The notes beneath the pieces were generated by a model. That model saw nothing but the letters and a program-made list of their open reading frames with translations. It was not told where the DNA came from and made no database searches. Of a stretch of DNA of 64,000 nucleotides, positions 53,455 to 63,381 are shown piece by piece (the stretch's first letter is position 1; each line of letters starts with the position of its first letter). Made by a program: the position numbers and the translations under genes. Source of the stretch: Streptomyces sp. NRRL S-118. GTDB taxonomy: Bacteria > Actinomycetota > Actinomycetes > Streptomycetales > Streptomycetaceae. The stretch covers positions 39,222-103,221 of the forward strand of contig NZ_KL591016.1 in assembly GCF_000716335.1 (NCBI RefSeq). The letters run 5' to 3'.

Positions 53455-53508
53455 CAGGCAACTCAGGCAGCCCCACCCGCCCAGGCAACTCAGGCAGCCC
53501 CACCCGCC
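53455..53508. repeat. 27-bp tandem duplication
   Basis: CAGGCAACTCAGGCAGCCCC plus seven more bases (27 bp in total) occurs at 53455-53481 and again, unchanged, at 53482-53508. It lies between the SDR and rtcB genes, in a stretch that otherwise holds no gene (53399-53647). Confidence 0.8.
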
Positions 53509-53647
53509 CACCGGCCCAGGCAGCCCAAGCGGCCCAGGTGCGGGCGGAAAAAGGGCCAGGGCGGGCCGGCGGACGCGACAGGACCCCGGCGCCAACCCGC
53601 CGGGGCCCTGACCGTCCGTACGCGCGTGGTGCGCCGAGCCGCGGGGC

Positions 53648-54841
53648 TCAGCCCTTCACGCACACCACCTGCTTGAGCTTCGCCACGACGTCGACCAGGT
53701 CCCGCTGCTGGTCGATGACCTTCTCGATCGGCTTGTACGCGCCCGGGATCTCGTCCACGACACCCGAGTCCTTGCGGCACTCCACCCCCCGCGTCTGTTC
53801 CTCCAGGTCCCGCGTCGAGAAGCGCTTCTTCGCGGCGTTCCGGCTCATCCTGCGACCGGCGCCGTGCGAGGCCGAGTTGAAGGAGGCCGCGTTCCCGAGG
53901 CCCTTGACGATGTACGAGCCGGTGCCCATGGAACCGGGGATGATCCCGTAGTCGCCCGAACCCGCCCGGATCGCGCCCTTCCGCGTGACCAGCAGGTCCA
54001 TCCCGTCGTACCGCTCCTCCGCCACGTAGTTGTGGTGGCAGGAGATGACCGGGTCGAAGGTGGGCCTGGCCTTCTTGAACTCCTTGCGGACGACGTCCTT
54101 GAAGAGCTCCATCATGATCGCGCGGTTGTACTTCGCGTACTCCTGCGCCCAGAAGAGGTCGTTGCGGTACGCCGCCATCTGCGGGGTGTCCGCGATGAAG
54201 ACGGCGAGGTCGCGGTCGACGAGCCCCTGGTTGTGCGGCAGCTTCTGCGCCTGGCCGATGTGGTGTTCGGCGAGTTCCTTGCCGATGTTCCGGGAGCCGG
54301 AGTGGAGCATCAGCCACACCGTTCCCGACTCGTCGAGGCAGAACTCCACGAAGTGGTTACCGCTCCCGAGGGTTCCCATCTGCTTCACGGCCCGCTCCTG
54401 ACGGAACTTGACCGCGTCCGCCACCCCGTCGAACCGGGACCAGAAGTCGTCCCAGCCCGCCGTCGGGAACCCGTGGAGCCGCCCGGGGTCGACCGCCTCG
54501 TCGTGCATGCCCCGGCCCACCGGAATGGCCTGCTCGATCCTCGAGCGCAGCCGCGACAGGTCCCCCGGCAGGTCGTTCGCGGTGAGCGAGGTCTTCACCG
54601 CCGACATACCGCAGCCGATGTCCACACCCACCGCGGCCGGGCAGACCGCGCCCTGCATCGCGATGACCGAGCCGACCGTCGCGCCCTTGCCGAAATGCAC
54701 GTCCGGCATCACGGCCAGGCCCTTGATCCACGGCAGCGTCGCCACGTTCCGCAGCTGCTGCATCGCGACGTCCTCGACCGTCGACGGGTCCGTCCACATC
54801 CGGATCGGAACGTTCGCCCCCGGCACCTCTACATACGACAT
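53648..54841 (-). CDS. rtcB: RNA-splicing ligase RtcB
   Basis: 397 residues. VGVDIGCGM contains the metal-binding aspartate and cysteine, GSGNHF and HSGSRNIG further metal and GTP ligands, and SHGAGRRMSR the guanylylated histidine. It joins 2',3'-cyclic phosphate and 5'-OH RNA ends with GTP. ATG 54841 is preceded by GAGGA. No archease gene or RtcA is next to it. Divergent from a lipoprotein gene. Confidence 0.95.
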   Translation of the reverse strand: MSYVEVPGANVPIRMWTDPSTVEDVAMQQLRNVATLPWIKGLAVMPDVHFGKGATVGSVIAMQGAVCPAAVGVDIGCGMSAVKTSLTANDLPGDLSRLRSRIEQAIPVGRGMHDEAVDPGRLHGFPTAGWDDFWSRFDGVADAVKFRQERAVKQMGTLGSGNHFVEFCLDESGTVWLMLHSGSRNIGKELAEHHIGQAQKLPHNQGLVDRDLAVFIADTPQMAAYRNDLFWAQEYAKYNRAIMMELFKDVVRKEFKKARPTFDPVISCHHNYVAEERYDGMDLLVTRKGAIRAGSGDYGIIPGSMGTGSYIVKGLGNAASFNSASHGAGRRMSRNAAKKRFSTRDLEEQTRGVECRKDSGVVDEIPGAYKPIEKVIDQQRDLVDVVAKLKQVVCVKG

Positions 54842-55017
54842 GATTCCTCGATCCCCCGAAAAGTCTGAAAACGCAAAAACCGGAGCCAACGTCCACATAA
54901 GCGACAACGGACCGGCATCGACGGCTGCGCGTGCGATACACATTGTGTCCACCCGCCGGCGTCGGACGGCAACATGTTTTCGGTGGGCAGGCACCCGAGC
55001 GAAAGGAGCCCCGGACC

Positions 55018-55866
55018 GTGCAGCGAAGGGCGTACGCACCCGGCCTGGCCGCACTCCTCGCGGCGGTCACCGCCGGCGTCACCGGGCTCACCGGCTGCAC
55101 CGCCGGCTCCGGCGGCGACGGCTCCCCCACCGACTCGAAGGCCGGCAGCCCGGCCGAGGCCGCCGCGCCCCCCGGCAAGTACCGCACGCTCCTCGAACCC
55201 TGCGGTTCCGTCCAGCGCTCCACGCTCAGGGACCTGCTCCCCGGCATCGACTACCTCCCCGAGGAACAGCGCGAGCACGTCTACCGCGGCACCGCCGCCG
55301 TCACGTACGACACCGACCGCCGCGCCGGCTGCAGCTGGAAGGCGGACGGGCCCGACGCCTCGCACCAGCTCACCCTCGACTTCGAGCGGGTCGTCTCGTA
55401 CGACCCCGCCGTCAGCGACGACGACCGCGCCCAGCAGGTCTACACGGGCAAGGAGAGCGCCGCCGGGCTGTCCGCCGGCCCGACCGCCCCGCTGCCCTCC
55501 GGCTCCCCCGCCGACCCCCCGGCCGGCGCCTCCCCCGCCGGCGCCGCCGCTGCGGGCACCACGCCGCAGACCGCCGGCCCGGGGACGCCCACCTCCACCG
55601 GCACCACCACGTCGGCCCCCGAGGGCCTCGAGCCCCGCCTGCTCGCCGGCCTCGGCGACGCCGCGTTCCTCGACGACGTCCTCACCCGCGCCGGTTCGAC
55701 CGCCCAGCGGCGCACGGTCAGCGTGGTGTTCCGCACATCCAACGTGATCGTCACCGTCCGGTACGGCGAGCAGCCCGGCCGCATCACCGAGGTCCCCGAC
55801 AGCAAGGAACTGCAGGAAAAGGCGCAGGGACTGGCCCGCACGCTCGCCGAGAAGTTCGACGAGTAG
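55018..55866 (+). CDS. lipoprotein, DUF3558-like
   Basis: 282 residues. GTG 55018 lies after AAAGGAG; the signal ends in LTGC (Cys at about residue 27). The mature part has two cysteines (EPCGSV and AGCSWK) and a Pro/Ala/Gly/Thr-rich loop of ~70 residues in the middle. The layout (C, then CxW motif, then VTVRYGEQPG) matches DUF3558-type actinobacterial lipoproteins, as does the next gene. Function unknown. Confidence 0.75.
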   Translation: MQRRAYAPGLAALLAAVTAGVTGLTGCTAGSGGDGSPTDSKAGSPAEAAAPPGKYRTLLEPCGSVQRSTLRDLLPGIDYLPEEQREHVYRGTAAVTYDTDRRAGCSWKADGPDASHQLTLDFERVVSYDPAVSDDDRAQQVYTGKESAAGLSAGPTAPLPSGSPADPPAGASPAGAAAAGTTPQTAGPGTPTSTGTTTSAPEGLEPRLLAGLGDAAFLDDVLTRAGSTAQRRTVSVVFRTSNVIVTVRYGEQPGRITEVPDSKELQEKAQGLARTLAEKFDE

Positions 55867-55977
55867 CCACGCCCGCCCCGCACGCCGCGCACCGGCAGCC
55901 CGCCCCCGGGCCCGTACCGACTCGGGCTACCGTGTCCGGACTGCCGGACGCCCGTACGACAAGCGACTGAAGGAACC

Positions 55978-56703
55978 ATGTACCGATCAGCCCCGCGACT
56001 CACCCGCATACTCGCCTGCGCAGCCGTCCCGGTGATGCTCGTCGTCGCCGGCTGCTCGTCGGACTCCGACAGCAAGAGCACCCCGGCCAAGGAGAACTCC
56101 CCGGCCGCCGCCTCGCCCGACGCCGCCAAGGCGACACCGAAGAAGGTCGAGCCGGCCACGTACGCCAAGCTCCCCGACGCGTGCAAGGCGATCGCCGCGA
56201 AGACCATCGAGGACATGGTCCCGGACGTGAAGACCAAGTCCGGTACGCCCGGGAAGTCCAGCGACATCGCCAGCCGCAGCAGCTGTTCCTGGAACGGCCT
56301 GGAGGACAAGGGCATCAAGGGCTCGAACTACCGCTGGCTCGACGTCTCCCTCCTGCGCTACGACTCCGACCCGTCGCTCGGCAGCGGCGAGGAGCGCGCC
56401 AAGGAGAGCTTCGACAAGGAGGTCGCCAAGGTCCAGGCGACCCAGGGCGCCACCGCCGTGCGCACCTCGGTCGCCACGGGCGTCGGCGACCAGGCGACGG
56501 CCGTCAGCTACGGCCTGAAGAAGACCGGTGAGGACTTCAAGTACGCGGCGATCGTGACCCGCACCGAGAACGCCGTCATCACCCTCTCGTACAACGGCGC
56601 CGGGTACGCGGGCGCCAAGACGCCCGACCCGAACGACCTGATGGAGGACGCCGTCAAGGCCGCCAAGGAGGCCGTGGCCGCCGTCGCCACCGCCAACAAG
56701 TAG
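55978..56703 (+). CDS. lipoprotein, DUF3558
   Basis: 241 residues. The signal peptide is followed by VVAGC (Cys25). The mature domain starts with LPDACKAIAAKTIEDMVPD, with SSCSWNGLEDKG as the second-cysteine motif and TRTENAVITLSYNGAGY at the end. This is a DUF3558 protein. ATG 55978 with GAAGGAACC before it. It follows a related lipoprotein gene by 111 bp; the two may be ancient duplicates. Confidence 0.87.
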   Translation: MYRSAPRLTRILACAAVPVMLVVAGCSSDSDSKSTPAKENSPAAASPDAAKATPKKVEPATYAKLPDACKAIAAKTIEDMVPDVKTKSGTPGKSSDIASRSSCSWNGLEDKGIKGSNYRWLDVSLLRYDSDPSLGSGEERAKESFDKEVAKVQATQGATAVRTSVATGVGDQATAVSYGLKKTGEDFKYAAIVTRTENAVITLSYNGAGYAGAKTPDPNDLMEDAVKAAKEAVAAVATANK

Positions 56704-56833
56704 CCCGCGTACGGCGCACGGGCGGCAGCCGCCACCGGCTCGTTGCGGAGTCCGGCCCTCCCCCTGAGGGCCGGGCTCCGTACGTATGTGCCAGGCTGTG
56801 CCCGCCAGACTCGACAACGGGAGGGGATCGCGG

Positions 56834-58273
56834 GTGGCCGCGATGCAGCTGACTCGGACGCACCGCCTGCTCATAGGTGTCGTCATCACCGGTGCGGTGA
56901 TCATCGCCGGTATCGGCTTCGCGGGCTCCTACGCGGCGGTGCGCGAGCTCGCCGTGCAGAAGGGCTTCGGCGACTTCTCGTACTTCTTCCCGATCGGCAT
57001 CGACGCGGGCATCTGTGTGCTGCTCGCGCTGGACCTGCTGCTGACCTGGATCCGCATCCCCTTCCCGCTGCTGCGCCAGACGGCGTGGCTGCTGACCGCC
57101 GCCACCATCGCCTTCAACGGCGCGGCCGCCTGGCCCGACCCGCTCGGCGTCGGCATGCACGCCGTGATCCCGGTGCTGTTCGTGGTCGCCGTCGAAGCGG
57201 CGCGGCACGCGGTCGGCCGGATCGCCGACATCACGGCCGACAAGCACATGGAGGGCGTACGCCTCACCCGCTGGCTGCTGTCGCCGGTGCCCACCTTCCG
57301 GCTGTGGCGCCGGATGAAGCTGTGGGAGCTGCGCTCGTACGAGCAGGTCATCAAGCTCGAGCAGGACCGGCTGATCTACCAGGCGCGGCTGCAGGCCCGG
57401 TTCGGCCGGGCGTGGCGCCGCAAGGCCCCGGTCGAGGCGCTGATGCCGCTGCGGCTGGCGAGGTACGGCGTGCCGCTCGCCGAGACGGCTCCGGCGGGCC
57501 TGGCTGCGGCGGGCATCGAGCCGGTGCTCCTGCCGCCGAACCCGACTCCGAACCCGGCCCCGGTTCCGGCCGGCGCCGCAACGACCGCGGCTGCCGCCGA
57601 GCAGAGCCTCCCTTCCGGCCCGCGCCCGGCCGCCGCCGCGCTGCCGCAGGCGGCCACCCCCGCACAGCCGCAGGCCCACCCCGGTCCGCGGCCCGAGGAG
57701 CAGGCCCCGCCGCCCCGGCAAGCCCAGCAGCCCCAGCAGCCGGGCCCGGCGCGTGCCCCGCAGGACGAGCTCGCCGAGGAGTTCCCGGCCCCGCACCCCG
57801 AGGACGGCGCTCCGCAGCCGCAGCTGCCCGGCAACCACGTGAGCCCGTGGTTCGCCGCGCCCCAGCTCCCGCCGACCACCTACGACGGCACCTACGACCC
57901 CGCCTTCGACCCGGACCCCGCCGGGGTTGCGCAGCCCGCCGGCCCCGCCGACCAGCTCCCGCCGGAGGACGGCACCGCACCCGGCACGTCTCCCGGCACC
58001 GCACCCGGCGCGGCCCCGGACGAGGCCCCGGACGACGAGCTGCACGCCGAGCTCGACGGCGCGGACGCCCAGGGGTTCGCCGGCCTGGCGTACCCGGTGT
58101 TCAAGCAGTACGTCGACGAGAACAACGTCTGGCCGAGCGTGGAGGTCCTCGACATACACCTCGGCGACCGCCACGGCATCCGCCACCCGCTCAGCGCGGT
58201 GCTGCTGCGGCGCATGCTGGACGACTTCAAGCAGCGCTACAACACGGAGCTCGAAGCGGAGCACATCGCGTAG
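56834..58273 (+). CDS. DUF2637 membrane protein (SpdB-like)
   Basis: 479 residues. Four hydrophobic helices in the first ~140 residues (RLLIGVVITGAVIIAGIGFAGSY onward) give the DUF2637 domain, then a cytoplasmic Arg/Leu-rich part (EQVIKLEQDRLIYQARLQARFGRAW), a ~200-residue Pro/Ala/Gln linker and a last domain (FAGLAYPVFKQYVDENNVWPSVEVLDIHLG) that resembles a winged helix. Such proteins occur on plasmids and in chromosomes of Streptomyces and are linked to conjugative spread in some cases. GTG 56834 follows GGGAGGGG. Confidence 0.85.
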   Translation: MAAMQLTRTHRLLIGVVITGAVIIAGIGFAGSYAAVRELAVQKGFGDFSYFFPIGIDAGICVLLALDLLLTWIRIPFPLLRQTAWLLTAATIAFNGAAAWPDPLGVGMHAVIPVLFVVAVEAARHAVGRIADITADKHMEGVRLTRWLLSPVPTFRLWRRMKLWELRSYEQVIKLEQDRLIYQARLQARFGRAWRRKAPVEALMPLRLARYGVPLAETAPAGLAAAGIEPVLLPPNPTPNPAPVPAGAATTAAAAEQSLPSGPRPAAAALPQAATPAQPQAHPGPRPEEQAPPPRQAQQPQQPGPARAPQDELAEEFPAPHPEDGAPQPQLPGNHVSPWFAAPQLPPTTYDGTYDPAFDPDPAGVAQPAGPADQLPPEDGTAPGTSPGTAPGAAPDEAPDDELHAELDGADAQGFAGLAYPVFKQYVDENNVWPSVEVLDIHLGDRHGIRHPLSAVLLRRMLDDFKQRYNTELEAEHIA

Positions 58274-58282
58274 CGGGCCGTA

Positions 58283-58306
58283 CGGGCCCGGCCGTGTCCG
58301 GGCCCG
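58283..58306. terminator. bidirectional terminator
   Basis: CGGGCCCGG (58283-58291) pairs with CCGGGCCCG (58298-58306), a perfect 9-bp stem with a 6-base loop, between the convergent DUF2637 and small membrane protein genes. Confidence 0.65.
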
Positions 58307-58310
58307 CGGC

Positions 58311-58514
58311 TCAGCGGGCCGCGCGCTTCTTCGCCGTCTCCCCGTACACGGCGAGAGCCGCGCCGACGACGGCGATCACCGCGTATCCCGCCGTGGGGAT
58401 CTCCCACCACTTGTGCAGCAGGCCCCACGGCCCGTCGCCGAACGTCCGCCCGGCGACCCCGAGGGCGCCCTGGATACCGGTGACCCAGCCGATGACTGCC
58501 ACGATCTCTTTCAT
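58311..58514 (-). CDS. small membrane protein of unknown function
   Basis: 67 residues. MKEIVAVIGWVTGIQGALGVAG and IPTAGYAVIAVVGAALAVYG are two hydrophobic helices, with a basic end (ETAKKRAAR). ATG 58514, with GGAG seven bases upstream. No family recognised. It lies between convergent DUF2637 and lysS, on the lysS strand, after a strong terminator. Confidence 0.65.
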   Translation of the reverse strand: MKEIVAVIGWVTGIQGALGVAGRTFGDGPWGLLHKWWEIPTAGYAVIAVVGAALAVYGETAKKRAAR

Positions 58515-58596
58515 GGCTCCACGCTCCCGCGGGCGACGCCCGGTTACGTCCTGCGCGGGGCGGAACCCGAGGTCGTCCGAAGGATGCAGTACAGGC

Positions 58597-58630
58597 CGGA
58601 GGGCCCTCACCCGCAGGTGGGGGCCCTCCG
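58597..58630 (-). terminator. lysS terminator
   Basis: CGGAGGGCCC (58597-58606) pairs perfectly with GGGCCCTCCG (58621-58630); TCACC/GGTGG extends the stem with one G-U pair and a CGCA loop. It lies 40 bp after the lysS stop. Confidence 0.85.
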
Positions 58631-58669
58631 CCGAACCGACGGGAACCGGCCGTGGCCGGCCCCGGACGC

Positions 58670-60412
58670 CTACGCGGCGAGCAGCTTGCGCACCCGGTCC
58701 GCACCGACGGCCAGCAGCAGCGTGGGCAGTCGCGGCCCGGTGTCCCGGCTCACCAGCAGCCGGTACAGCAGCGCGAAGAAGTTCCGCTGGGCGACCTTCA
58801 GCTCGGGCGTCGGCTTCGCCTCCGGGTCGAGCCCCGCCATCACCTTCGGCACGCCGTAGACGAGCGTGGTCAGCCCGTCCAGCGACCAGTGGCTGTCGAG
58901 GCCCTCCAGCAGCAGCCGGAGCGACTCGCGGCCCTCGTCGTCCAGGGAGCCGAGCAGCTCGGTGTCGGGCTCGGTGCGGACGACGGTGCGCTGGTCGGCC
59001 GGGACCTGGGTGGAGATCCAGTTCTCGGCGCGGTCCAGCCGCGGCCGGACCTCGTCGAGCGAGGCCAGCGGCCGCGCCGGGTCCAGCTCGCTGAGGATGC
59101 GCAGCGTCTGCTCGTCGTGCCCGGCGGTGATGTCGGCCACCGAGGCGAGCGTCCGGTACGGCAGGGGGCGCGGGGTGCGCGGCAGCTCACCGGCCGCGGT
59201 GCGCACCGCCCGCGAGTGGGCGGCGGCGTCCGCGGGCAGCACGGAGCCGTCGGCGACCTTGGCCTCCAGCTTGTCCCACTCGTCGTAGAGCCGCTGGATC
59301 TCCTGGTCGAACGCGATCTTGAAGGACTGGTTGGGCTTGCGGCGCGCGTACAGCCAGCGCAGCAGCGGCGCCTCCATGATCTTCAGGGCGTCGGCCGGGG
59401 TCGGCACGCCGCCCTTGGAGGAGGACATCTTCGCCATGCCGGAGATGCCGACGAACGCGTACATCGGCCCAATGGGCTGGACGCCGTCGAAGACCTCGCG
59501 GACGATCTGCCCGCCGACCACGAAGGACGAGCCGGGCGAGGAGTGGTCGACACCGCTGGGCTCGAAGATCACGCCTTCGTACGCCCACCGCATCGGCCAG
59601 TCGACCTTCCAGACCAGCTTGCCGCGGTTGAACTCGCTGAGCTTCACCGTCTCCGAGAAACCGCACACGCACGTGTACGCGAGCTCGGTCGACTCGTCGT
59701 CGTACGCCGTGACCGTGGTCAGGTCGCGCTCGCACCGCGCGCAGTACGGCTTGTACGGGAAGTAGCCGCCGGCGCCGCCGGAGCCGTCGTCCTCGCTCGC
59801 CGCGCCCGATCCCTCGGCGGCCTCCAGCTCCGCCTCGTCGACCGGCTTCTGCTGCTGCTTGACCTGCTTCTTCGGCTGGCCGGTCGCCTTGTCCTTGGTC
59901 CGGTAGCGGTCCAGGATCGCGTCGATCGTGCCGCGGTGCTTCATCGCGTGCAGGATCTGCTCGCGGTACGCGCCCGCCGTGTACTGCTCGGTCTGGCTGA
60001 TGCCGTCGAACTCGACGCCGAGCTCGGCGAGCGACTCGACCATCGCGGCCTTGAAGTGCTCGGCCCAGTTCGGGTGCGGGGACCCGGCCGGCGCGGGCAC
60101 CGACGTCAGCGGCTTGCCGATGTGCTCGGCCCAGGTGTCGTCGACGCCCGGGACACCGGCCGGCACCTTGCGGTACCGGTCGTAGTCGTCCCAGGAGATC
60201 AGGTGGCGGACCTCGTGGCCCCGTCGGCGGATCTCGTCGGCGACCAGGTGCGGGGTCATGACCTCGCGGAGGTTGCCCAGGTGGATGGGGCCGGACGGCG
60301 ACAGGCCCGAGGCGACCACGACCGGTTTGCCAGGCGCACGTCGCTCCGACTCGGCGATGACCTCGTCCGCGAAACGGGAGACCCAGTCGGTCTCGGTGCT
60401 GCTCTGAGCCAC
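58670..60412 (-). CDS. lysS: lysyl-tRNA synthetase, class I
   Basis: 580 residues. The class I HIGH-like motif is GPIHLGN (41-47) and the KMSKS-like motif MAKMSSSKGG. A Cys-x2-Cys (YCARCERD) and CVCGF form the zinc site. It is not the usual class II LysRS; the class I form is archaeal-type and occurs in some bacteria including Streptomyces. GTG 60412; upstream is AAGGA. Divergent from argS over a region with two DnaA boxes. Confidence 0.93.
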   Translation of the reverse strand: MAQSSTETDWVSRFADEVIAESERRAPGKPVVVASGLSPSGPIHLGNLREVMTPHLVADEIRRRGHEVRHLISWDDYDRYRKVPAGVPGVDDTWAEHIGKPLTSVPAPAGSPHPNWAEHFKAAMVESLAELGVEFDGISQTEQYTAGAYREQILHAMKHRGTIDAILDRYRTKDKATGQPKKQVKQQQKPVDEAELEAAEGSGAASEDDGSGGAGGYFPYKPYCARCERDLTTVTAYDDESTELAYTCVCGFSETVKLSEFNRGKLVWKVDWPMRWAYEGVIFEPSGVDHSSPGSSFVVGGQIVREVFDGVQPIGPMYAFVGISGMAKMSSSKGGVPTPADALKIMEAPLLRWLYARRKPNQSFKIAFDQEIQRLYDEWDKLEAKVADGSVLPADAAAHSRAVRTAAGELPRTPRPLPYRTLASVADITAGHDEQTLRILSELDPARPLASLDEVRPRLDRAENWISTQVPADQRTVVRTEPDTELLGSLDDEGRESLRLLLEGLDSHWSLDGLTTLVYGVPKVMAGLDPEAKPTPELKVAQRNFFALLYRLLVSRDTGPRLPTLLLAVGADRVRKLLAA

Positions 60413-60493
60413 GATCGGCACGTCCTTGATTGCTCGGGGTTCTCGAAGGCTTGGCGTAAGCCATTCTCCCAGACGGATCCACCCGGTCCGAGG

Positions 60494-60536
60494 TTGTCCA
60501 CAGGTCCGCGGTTCACGGGTCCGCGGGTTGTCCACA
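60494..60536 (+). promoter_or_regulatory. pair of DnaA boxes between lysS and argS
   Basis: TTGTCCACA occurs at 60494-60502 and 60528-60536 in the same direction, 34 bp apart. It is the preferred Streptomyces DnaA box. A GGTCCGCGG repeat (60503, 60518) lies between them. It may be a DnaA-titration or DnaA-regulated promoter site. Confidence 0.75.
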
Positions 60537-60627
60537 GGCCACGCCTCACGCGACAAAGAGCTTGCGGACCCGTGGGACACTTGACAACCGGAATACGCAT
60601 TCACCACCACGACAGGAACGGAAGCTC

Positions 60628-62394
60628 ATGGCCTCGGTCCCTTCCCTCGCTTCGACCGTGCAGCAGCGCCTCGCGGACGCCCTCTCGGCAGCCCTGCCGG
60701 AGGCCGGCTCCGCCGACCCGCTGCTGCGACGAAGCGACCGGGCGGACTTCCAGGCCAACGGCATCCTCGCCCTGGCCAAGCGGCTCAAGGGCAACCCGCG
60801 CGAGCTCGCCGGCAAGGTCGTCGACGCCCTCCCGGCGAACGACCTCATCGGCGACATCGAGGTCTCCGGCCCCGGCTTCCTCAACATCACCGTCACGGAC
60901 GAGGCGATCACCGCGACGCTGGCGGCCCGCGCCGCCGACGAGCGCCTCGGCGTCCCGCGCAAGGACCGGCCCGGCACGACGGTCGTCGACTACGCCCAGC
61001 CGAACGTGGCGAAGGAGATGCACGTCGGCCACCTGCGCTCCGCCGTCATCGGTGACGCCGTGGTCAAGATCCTCGAGTTCGCGGGCGAGAAGGTCGTGCG
61101 CCGCCACCACATCGGCGACTGGGGCACCCAGTTCGGCATGCTCATCCAGTACCTGATCGAGCACCCGCACGAGCTGGACCACAAGGACGCGGACGTCTCC
61201 GGCGAGGAGGCGATGTCCAACCTCAACCGGCTGTACAAGGCGGCCCGCGCCCTGTTCGACTCCGACGAGGAGTTCAAGGCCCGCTCCCGCGACCGCGTGG
61301 TGGCCCTCCAGTCCGGTGACGAGGAGACCCTCGCGCTGTGGCAGCGGTTCGTCGACGAGTCGAAGATCTACTTCTACTCGGTCTTCGACAAGCTGGACAT
61401 GGAGATCGCCGACCCGGACGTGGTGGGCGAGTCGGGCTACAACGACATGCTCGACGAGACGTGCCGCCTGCTGGAGGAGTCCGGCGTCGCCGTGCGCTCC
61501 GAGGGCGCCCTGTGCGTGTTCTTCGACGACGTGAAGGGCCCGGACGGCAACCCCGTCCCGCTGATCGTGAAGAAGTCCAACGGCGGGTACGGGTACGCAG
61601 CCACCGACCTCTCCGCGATCCGTGACCGGGTGCAGAAGCTGGGCGCCGACTCCCTGGTGTACGTCGTGGACGCGCGCCAGTCGCTGCACTTCAAGATGGT
61701 CTTCGAGACGGCCCGCCGCGCCGGCTGGCTGAACGACCAGGTGCACGCGTACCAGCTGGCCTTCGGCACGGTCCTGGGCAAGGACGGCAAGCCGTTCAAG
61801 ACCCGTGAGGGCGAGACGGTCCGACTGGTCGACCTGCTGGACGAGGCGATCGACCGGGCCACCGCCGTGGTCCGCGAGAAGGCCGGGAAGGTCGGCCTGA
61901 GCGAGCAGGAGATCGTCGAGAACGGCCGGTACGTCGGCATCGGCGCCGTGAAGTACGCCGACCTGTCCACCTCCGCGTCCCGGGACTACAAGTTCGACCT
62001 GGACCAGATGGTGTCGCTCAACGGCGACACCTCCGTGTACCTCCAGTACGCGTACGCCCGTATCCAGTCGATCCTGCGCAAGGCGGGCGACGCCAAGCCG
62101 GCCGCGCACCCGGAGCTGCCGCTGGCCCCGGCCGAGCGTGCGCTGGGCCTGCACCTGGACCAGTTCGGCGAGGTCCTCGCCGAGGTCGCCTCCTCGTACG
62201 AGCCGCACAAGCTGGCCGCGTACCTGTACCAGCTGGCGTCGCACCTGACGACGTTCTACGACCAGTGCCAGGTGATCAGCGACGAGAACGCGCCGGAGGT
62301 CGTGGAGAACCGGCTCTTCCTCGTCGACCTGACCGCCCGCACCCTGCACCAGGGCATGGCGCTGCTCGGCATCCGCACGCCCGAGCGCCTCTGA
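60628..62394 (+). CDS. argS: arginyl-tRNA synthetase
   Basis: 588 residues, class I. The ArgRS HIGH motif is [16 protein letters not shown], and the N-terminal additional domain ([22 protein letters not shown]) is present. The C-terminal DALR anticodon-binding part ends [14 protein letters not shown] 60628 follows GGAACGGAA. Charges tRNA-Arg with arginine. Divergent from lysS. Confidence 0.97.
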   Translation: MASVPSLASTVQQRLADALSAALPEAGSADPLLRRSDRADFQANGILALAKRLKGNPRELAGKVVDALPANDLIGDIEVSGPGFLNITVTDEAITATLAARAADERLGVPRKDRPGTTVVDYAQPNVAKEMHVGHLRSAVIGDAVVKILEFAGEKVVRRHHIGDWGTQFGMLIQYLIEHPHELDHKDADVSGEEAMSNLNRLYKAARALFDSDEEFKARSRDRVVALQSGDEETLALWQRFVDESKIYFYSVFDKLDMEIADPDVVGESGYNDMLDETCRLLEESGVAVRSEGALCVFFDDVKGPDGNPVPLIVKKSNGGYGYAATDLSAIRDRVQKLGADSLVYVVDARQSLHFKMVFETARRAGWLNDQVHAYQLAFGTVLGKDGKPFKTREGETVRLVDLLDEAIDRATAVVREKAGKVGLSEQEIVENGRYVGIGAVKYADLSTSASRDYKFDLDQMVSLNGDTSVYLQYAYARIQSILRKAGDAKPAAHPELPLAPAERALGLHLDQFGEVLAEVASSYEPHKLAAYLYQLASHLTTFYDQCQVISDENAPEVVENRLFLVDLTARTLHQGMALLGIRTPERL

Positions 62395-62631
62395 CCCCGC
62401 GTCACCCCGAGTCCGGGCCCCCGCCGCACCCGCCGTGCGACGGGGGCCCGTCCGTTCCCGTGGGGCGCGCCGCACCGCACGGCCAGCCGCCCCGACTGCC
62501 GCCCCAACTGCCGTTCCACCGGCCGGGAATCGGCCGGGGACCGGCCGGTGGACCGGCCGGGAAAGGAGCCGGGAAGGGCCCGGAGCTGCGGCGTGAGCGC
62601 GTTGTCAGTGGCGCGCCCTATGGTCGGTCGC

Positions 62632-63381
62632 ATGGTCATCAACCCGAACGCCCTGGGCCTGGAACTGCCGGCCGGCACCGTACGCGTGCAGCCGTCCTAC
62701 TGGTACGCGGACGAGCACGCCACGTCCGGCACGTGGAGCCGTCTGATGTCCGCGCGCGAGGCGGCCGGGCTGCAGCCGCTGTTGCTCGCCGAGCCCCAGT
62801 ACCTCCACCCGAGCCAGGTGGACGACCCGGACGACCACGACGCCGCCTCGATACTGGCCGAGCTGTGGCGGGAGATCCAGCAGGAGGCGGACGACGACGA
62901 GGACGGCGAGGCCGCCGACGCGCTGATCGAGCCCTTCACGCGCGCGTGGCCCGGCCTCGCACCGGCCGGTGCGCCCGGCGCTGACCCGGACGCCGTGGCC
63001 GCCCGCGTGGCCGCCGGACTGGCCGAGGGGGACGAGTGGCTGAAGGACGCCCGCGGCGCGCTCGTCCCGGCCCGCCGCAGCGCCGACATCCTGGCCGCCC
63101 TCGGCTGGGGCGGCGCCGCCCAGCACACCGAGGCGGTCCGGCTGTCGGCCGTCCTGCGCTCCTGGGAGGAGCGGTTCGGCATTCGGCTGGTGGGCCTCGG
63201 CTCGGACCTGCTCGTCGTCTCCGTCGCGGCACCGCCGAGCACCCCGGACGACGCGCTCGCGCTGGCCGCCGAGCACTACGCGTTCTGCCCCGACGCCGTG
63301 TGGCAGGACTACGACTCCCTGCGCGAGTACGCCGCCGAGGAGGTGCTCAACCGTCACCAGTGGACATTCTGGTGGGACTGA
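62632..63381 (+). CDS. DUF4253 domain protein
   Basis: 249 residues. WYADEHATSGTWSRLMSAREAAGLQPLLL and the final HYAFCPDAVWQDYDSLREYAAEEVLNRHQWTFWWD match DUF4253. The middle (ASILAELWREIQQEADDDEDGEAADALIEPF) is acidic. No enzymatic motif. ATG 62632 is most likely; ATG 62620 is possible and neither has a strong ribosome-binding site. It may be read through from argS, 240 bp upstream. Confidence 0.8.
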   Translation: MVINPNALGLELPAGTVRVQPSYWYADEHATSGTWSRLMSAREAAGLQPLLLAEPQYLHPSQVDDPDDHDAASILAELWREIQQEADDDEDGEAADALIEPFTRAWPGLAPAGAPGADPDAVAARVAAGLAEGDEWLKDARGALVPARRSADILAALGWGGAAQHTEAVRLSAVLRSWEERFGIRLVGLGSDLLVVSVAAPPSTPDDALALAAEHYAFCPDAVWQDYDSLREYAAEEVLNRHQWTFWWD

